Assembly: GCA_963204845.1 (NCBI GenBank)
Contig: CAUJIL010000219.1
Coordinates: forward strand, 1-10,380
Length of the DNA: 10,380 nt
Source: Pseudomonadota bacterium
GTDB lineage: Bacteria; Pseudomonadota; Gammaproteobacteria; Pseudomonadales; UBA5518
Reading direction: 5' to 3'
Positions 7,622 through 10,380 of this stretch are shown piece after piece. Made by a program: the position numbers and the translations under genes. Every line of letters starts with the position of its first letter. Positions within the stretch are counted from its first letter, which is position 1. The notes under the pieces were generated by a model. It made no database searches and was not told where the DNA came from. It saw only the letters and a program-made list of their open reading frames with translations.

Positions 7622-7650
7622 AAAAATCCCGCGCGCCGGCGGCGGCGCGC
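7622..7650 (-). promoter_or_regulatory. GC hairpin followed by five Ts in the proA leader
   Basis: Bases 7631-7650 form a perfect 7-bp inverted repeat (GCGCGCC / GGCGCGC) around a 6-nt loop. On the minus strand it is followed, after GGGA, by TTTTT (7626-7622). This resembles a short intrinsic terminator or attenuator placed between the putative -10 box and the proA start. The T-run is short, and the hairpin would begin almost at the 5' end of the transcript, so it may instead be a stabilising 5' stem or a by-product of GC richness. Confidence 0.35.
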
Positions 7651-7659
7651 TCGCATGGC

Positions 7660-7665
7660 ATTATA
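7660..7665 (-). promoter_or_regulatory. Putative sigma-70 -10 box for the proA cluster
   Basis: On the minus strand these bases read TATAAT, a perfect -10 hexamer that stands out in very GC-rich surroundings, about 60 bases upstream of the proA ATG. No convincing -35 hexamer is present at 16-18 bp spacing (about 7682-7689), and no extended -10 TG motif was seen. A start site near 7653 would give a leader of roughly 54 nt. The call rests on the hexamer and its position only. Confidence 0.5.
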
Positions 7666-7694
7666 TCGACGCCCCCCGCCCACCGCACCCGCAG

Positions 7695-7818
7695 GTAGGT
7701 TCGACCTGTTGCCGAACGTGTCCGCGTAGGTTCGGCCTGTGGCCGAACATGTCCGCGTAGGTTCGGCCTGTGGCCGAACATGTCCGCGTAGGTTCGGCCT
7801 GTGGCCGAACATGTCCGG
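7695..7818 (+). repeat. Four tandem 31-bp REP-like palindromic units
   Basis: Four direct, abutting 31-bp units occupy 7695-7725, 7726-7756, 7757-7787 and 7788-7818. Each begins with GTAG, then one base, a palindrome of 7-bp arms around TGT (TTCGGCC / GGCCGAA in units 2-4), then CATG and TCCGC. Units 2 and 3 are identical. Unit 4 differs only in its last base. Unit 1 has three substitutions that disrupt two arm pairs and change CATG to CGTG. A 5'-GTAG head followed by a short palindrome is the described anatomy of REP elements mobilised by REP-associated tyrosine transposases. The unit length is not a multiple of three, and the frames through it give only repetitive peptide, so it is non-coding. 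Confidence 0.85.
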
Positions 7819-7835
7819 GCACAGCCCGGATCTAC
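7788..7835. repeat. REPIN-like inverted doublet at the right end of the array
   Basis: The fourth unit (GTAG at 7788) is followed by a fifth palindrome in opposite orientation. Its arms TCCGGGC (7814-7820) and GCCCGGA (7824-7830) enclose ACA, then T and CTAC (7832-7835, GTAG on the minus strand). The two halves share the self-complementary CATG at 7810-7813 and have identical spacing: GTAG, one base, 7-bp arm, 3-nt loop, 7-bp arm, CATG. The loop reads TGT in both when each is read from its own GTAG. The arm sequences differ in compensated fashion (TTCGGCC versus TCCGGGC), so pairing is preserved. Confidence 0.75.
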
Positions 7836-7919
7836 ACGAACACAGGTGGGACCACAAGAGGCTGTCGCGCACCCCCCGTGCCGTGCGAAAGTGCCAACGC
7901 GCGGCGGCAGACCGGACAC
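7836..7919. other. Intergenic remainder upstream of the isomerase-like gene
   Basis: This is the right part of the 333-base gene-free stretch 7600-7932. The left part holds the proA leader and the REP-like array. Between the array and the Shine-Dalgarno of the next gene I see no convincing promoter hexamers, no terminator and no RNA gene. A promoter for the plus-strand gene must be assumed here or within the array but cannot be pointed to. Confidence 0.5.
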
Positions 7920-7926
7920 AGGAGGG
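7920..7926 (+). promoter_or_regulatory. Strong Shine-Dalgarno that fixes the start at 7933
   Basis: AGGAGGG lies 6 nt before the ATG at 7933. The open frame continues upstream through the REP-like array, but this site and the DsbA-fold N-terminus MKLEFFFD beginning exactly here decide the start. Confidence 0.85.
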
Positions 7927-7932
7927 CGCGCG

Positions 7933-8532
7933 ATGAAACTCGAGTTCTTCTTCGACTGTTCCAGCCCGTGGACCTACCTCGCGTTCGAGGGCGTGCAACC
8001 GATCGCCGAACGCCACGGCGTGGCGATCGACTGGCGGCCGATCCTGGTCGGCGGCGTGTTCAACGCCGTGAACCCGGAGGTGTACGAGGCGCGCGCGAAC
8101 CCCAATCCGCGCCGCTTCGCGTACATGCACAAGGACCTGATGGACTGGGCGCGGCTGTACGGGCTGCGGATCGGCTTCCCGCCGGTATTCCCGGTCAACA
8201 GCGTGAAGGCGATGCGCGGCGCACTGGTGGCGCTCGACGCCGGGCGGCTGGTGCCGTACGCACGTGCGTTGTTCCAGCGCTACTGGGGCGATCTGGCCGA
8301 TATCTCGCAGCCCGAGGTCATCGCCGGGATCGCGCAGGCCAACGGCTTCGACCCCGCGGACTTCCTGCAGCGCATCGAGGACCCGCAGATCCGCGCGCGG
8401 CTGCGCCGCAACACCGACGAACTGATCGAGCGCGGCGGTTTCGGCACGCCGACGCTGTTCGTCGACGGCGACGACATGTACTTCGGCAACGACCGCCTGG
8501 CGCTGGTGGAACAGGCGCTCGCGCGCGCCTGA
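7933..8532 (+). CDS. DsbA-family 2-hydroxychromene-2-carboxylate isomerase / kappa-GST-like protein
   Basis: 199 residues with a thioredoxin/DsbA fold. The N-terminus MKLEFFFDCSSPWTYLA matches the family pattern in which Ser11 (in the S-P motif, residues 11-12) replaces the CxxC thiols and activates glutathione. There is no CxxC, so it is not a disulfide oxidoreductase. The C-terminal GGFGTPTLFVDGDDMYFG (168-185) carries the cis-Pro loop (T172-P173), followed by the glutathione-transferase-like NDRL. Family members isomerise 2-hydroxychromene-2-carboxylate in naphthalene degradation or conjugate glutathione; many genomic copies have unknown substrates. No aromatic-degradation genes are nearby, so the substrate is open. 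It is a single gene converging on the nitronate monooxygenase gene with only 9 bases between stop codons, leaving no room for a terminator. Confidence 0.88.
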   Translation: MKLEFFFDCSSPWTYLAFEGVQPIAERHGVAIDWRPILVGGVFNAVNPEVYEARANPNPRRFAYMHKDLMDWARLYGLRIGFPPVFPVNSVKAMRGALVALDAGRLVPYARALFQRYWGDLADISQPEVIAGIAQANGFDPADFLQRIEDPQIRARLRRNTDELIERGGFGTPTLFVDGDDMYFGNDRLALVEQALARA

Positions 8533-8541
8533 ACGCGACAC

Positions 8542-9681
8542 TCAGCGCCCGGCGTCCAGCAACCCCTGCAGCCGCTCCTGGGCGTCGAGGTACTCGTGGA
8601 CCAGGCGCGCCACGATGTCGCGGCAACTCTCCTCGCGCTCGAGCATCCCGACAACCTGCCCCACCGGCGCGAACGCGCAACGCTGCGCACCGGGGCGATC
8701 GATGCAGCGACCGGTACGCTGCATCGCCTCCATGGTGAGCAAACCCTGCAGCGGCATGCCGAGCGGCTCCGGCGCGTCGGGGCGTTCCCAGGCGTCGGTC
8801 CAGGCATTCCTCAGCACGCGCGCCTTCTTGCCGGTCCACGCGCGCGAGCGCACGGTGTCCTCGCTGCTCGCGCTGAAATACAGCGCCTTCTCGGCCGGTT
8901 GCGCGGCCGCCTCGACCGCCGTCAGCCACAGCGATCCGGTCCACACGCCGGCCGCGCCCATGCCGAGCGCCGCGAGCACCTGCCGGCCGTTGGCGATCCC
9001 GCCCGCGCACAGCACCGGCAGCGGGCGCACCGCATCGATGATCTGCGGCCACACGACGATCGAACCGATCTCGCCGGTGTGCCCGCCACCTTCGGATCCC
9101 TGCGCCACCACGAAATCGAGCCCCGCTTCGCGGTGACGCACCGCCTGCCCCACCTTGCCGCACAGCGCACCGACCAGCTTGCCGCGCTCCTGCAGGCGGC
9201 GCACCACGTCGGCCGGCGGCGTGCCCAGCGCATTGGCCACCAGCACGCATTTCTCGCGCCGCAGCGCTTCCTCGAGCGCAGGCGCCGCACTGGTCTCGGT
9301 CCAGCCCAGCAAGCCCATCCGCTCGGCGTCGGGCGGCAGTTCGGGAACCCCGTTGTCCGCGAGCACCCGGTCCCGGAACGCCTTGTGCCCCTCCGGGATC
9401 ATCTTCGCCAGCAGGGCCTCGAAGGCGGCGATGTCGGTCACGCCCGAACCCTTGCCTTCGTGCTGCTGCGGGATCACCACGTCGATGCCGTAGGGCCGAT
9501 CCCCGATGTGGGCATCGAGCCAGTCGAGTTCGGCGCGGATCTCGGTGGGGTCGGTGAACGCGTTCAGTCCGAACACGCCGATGCCGCCGGCCCTGGACAC
9601 GGCGGCCACGACGTCTCGGCAGTGGCTGAACGCAAAGATCGGGTACTCGATGCCCAGACGGCGGCAGAATTCGGTTCGCAT
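8542..9681 (-). CDS. Nitronate monooxygenase-family FMN-dependent enzyme (NPD/2-nitropropane dioxygenase-like)
   Basis: 379-residue FMN-binding TIM-barrel protein. The first strand-loop region has IEYPIFAFSH (11-20) and the glycine-rich AGGIGVFG (31-38). AQGSEGGGHTGEIGS (193-207) holds the conserved His H201, the position of the catalytic base in the family. LPVLCAGGIANGRQVLAALGMGAAGVWTGS (221-250) is the phosphate-binding end of the barrel. Family enzymes oxidise alkyl nitronates such as propionate 3-nitronate to carbonyl compounds and nitrite, a detoxification role; related proteins act as enoyl-ACP reductases (FabK) or quinone reductases, and the exact reaction here is inferred. The ATG at 9681 has AGGAA about 7 nt upstream. 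It starts 35 nt after the stop of the membrane-protein gene on the same strand, so the two may be co-transcribed. Confidence 0.88.
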   Translation of the reverse strand: MRTEFCRRLGIEYPIFAFSHCRDVVAAVSRAGGIGVFGLNAFTDPTEIRAELDWLDAHIGDRPYGIDVVIPQQHEGKGSGVTDIAAFEALLAKMIPEGHKAFRDRVLADNGVPELPPDAERMGLLGWTETSAAPALEEALRREKCVLVANALGTPPADVVRRLQERGKLVGALCGKVGQAVRHREAGLDFVVAQGSEGGGHTGEIGSIVVWPQIIDAVRPLPVLCAGGIANGRQVLAALGMGAAGVWTGSLWLTAVEAAAQPAEKALYFSASSEDTVRSRAWTGKKARVLRNAWTDAWERPDAPEPLGMPLQGLLTMEAMQRTGRCIDRPGAQRCAFAPVGQVVGMLEREESCRDIVARLVHEYLDAQERLQGLLDAGR

Positions 9682-9716
9682 GCGACGTTCCTGCGCGGAG
9701 TGAGTCGCCGGCCACT

Positions 9717-10380
9717 CTACACGATCCGCGGCTGGCCGGAGTCCTGCGCCGTGGCGCCGCGTGCACCGCCCAGCACCACCAGCGCAAACACCAGCAACGC
9801 CACGGCCACCGCGGCCGGGGCCGTGAGCGGCAGCACCAGCGGCGCACCCACGAAGGCAGCGATTCCTGCGAGCAGCGGCGCGAGCACCGCGACCGCCGCC
9901 TCGCGCGGGGCCCGACGCTGCGCGAGCAGCAGCAGGAACAGCACGCCGGTAGCGGCGCCCAGCCCGAGCAACAGCGCCGCGCTGGCCGGCTCGCGCGCGT
10001 TGCGCTCCGGCGCGGCATCGATGTGTACCTCGACCTGTCCGGGCGCGAAGCCGAGTTCACCGACCAGCTGCCGCTCGATACGGTGCGCGAATTCGCGCAC
10101 CGCGGGCGCGCCATCCGCCGACGCCTGCCAGCCGGCGATCAGCAAGGTCTCGGACCCCGCGGCCGACAGGTAGGCACCGATCATGCGCTCGCGCCGCACC
10201 TGCGGCAGCCGCTGCCACAGCGCGGCGAGTTCGCGGTCGTCCGGCGGGTGCCCGTGCAGCGACTCCAGCGTCTGCTGCAGCAGCGCCAGCGAGCGCACGC
10301 CGGCCACGCCGTCCAGCGCCTGCAACGCATCGTGCACCTGCCGCACGCGCTGCAGGCCGGCGACGCTGAACCACGGGTTG
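9717..10380 (-). CDS. C-terminal part of a membrane protein resembling an RND/MMPL exporter (N-terminus outside window)
   Basis: Partial gene; the frame is open to the right edge and 220 residues are visible, starting NPWFSVAGLQRVRQVHDALQALDGV. The first 130 or so look like a periplasmic loop domain of the RND/MMPL type. Three hydrophobic helices follow (about 132-153, 161-183 and 187-204), with a charged RRAPRE turn between the first two. A short polar tail ending SGQPRIV then leads to a TAG stop. RND exporters of this kind normally continue with more helices after this point, including one carrying a proton-relay Asp (GIGVD-like); none is present here. The valine codon at 10346 (GTG) is internal, not a start. 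Assignment rests on overall pattern rather than a diagnostic motif and could be wrong. Confidence 0.5.
   Translation of the reverse strand, partial: NPWFSVAGLQRVRQVHDALQALDGVAGVRSLALLQQTLESLHGHPPDDRELAALWQRLPQVRRERMIGAYLSAAGSETLLIAGWQASADGAPAVREFAHRIERQLVGELGFAPGQVEVHIDAAPERNAREPASAALLLGLGAATGVLFLLLLAQRRAPREAAVAVLAPLLAGIAAFVGAPLVLPLTAPAAVAVALLVFALVVLGGARGATAQDSGQPRIV

Noticed and set aside
7695..7818. CRISPR array
   Set aside because: The 31-bp units abut without unique spacers, so this is a tandem array of palindromic repeats.
7739..7936. Small plus-strand proteins with repeated MAEHV/GSACGRTCP-type peptides across the array
   Set aside because: They are produced by reading through 31-bp repeats in successive frames; there is no Shine-Dalgarno and the peptides are purely repeat-derived.
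7600..8541. N-terminal extension of proA through the intergenic repeats and antisense to the isomerase-like gene
   Set aside because: ProA at 7599 already has the full family length (418). The extension crosses the repeat array and the opposite-strand gene and contains no domain.
8533..8541. Bidirectional terminator between the two convergent genes
   Set aside because: Only 9 bases separate the stops and no inverted repeat with a T-run is visible; any terminator must lie inside coding sequence.
8318..10114. 598-codon minus-strand frame overlapping the nitronate monooxygenase gene and the membrane-protein gene
   Set aside because: It is out of frame with both supported genes, begins in an Arg/Ser-rich region and shows no coherent domain.

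Overview
The window is about 10.4 kb of very GC-rich, densely packed bacterial DNA. The gene order and protein motifs point to a high-GC gammaproteobacterium: proA-nadD-rsfS-rlmH-mrdA-rodA-mltB-rlpA is the order I know from Pseudomonas-type gammaproteobacteria, whereas E. coli has a different arrangement around these genes. The genus cannot be fixed from the sequence alone.

Positions 1-7599 (all minus strand, so read from right to left) hold an eight-gene cluster with almost no spacing. It runs proA (proline synthesis), nadD (NAD synthesis), rsfS (ribosome silencing), rlmH (23S rRNA methylation), mrdA/PBP2 and rodA (the cell-elongation peptidoglycan synthase pair), mltB (lytic transglycosylase) and rlpA (septal lytic transglycosylase lipoprotein, cut by the window's left edge). 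Several junctions overlap by 1-4 bases, which suggests translational coupling. The last four genes form one functional unit: PBP2 and RodA build elongation peptidoglycan, while MltB and RlpA cleave it.

Positions 7600-7932 are non-coding and lie between divergent genes. Nearest proA are a consensus -10 box and a GC-rich hairpin followed by five Ts on the proA strand. Further right is the most striking structure of the window: four direct 31-bp repeats, each with a GTAG head and a short perfect or near-perfect palindrome. They end in a fifth, sequence-variant palindrome in inverted orientation. This has the anatomy of REP elements, with an inverted REPIN-like doublet at the right end.

Positions 7933-10380 hold an accessory-looking stretch. 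It contains a plus-strand DsbA-fold protein of the 2-hydroxychromene-2-carboxylate isomerase/kappa-GST family, a convergent nitronate monooxygenase-family flavoprotein, and upstream of that the C-terminal end of a membrane protein that resembles an RND/MMPL exporter but stops early.

I found no completely new multi-gene system. The items most worth a second look are the REP-like array, a hairpin that presents the nadD Shine-Dalgarno in its loop, the long repeat-containing Pro/Ala/Glu tail on PBP2, and the apparently truncated exporter at the right edge.
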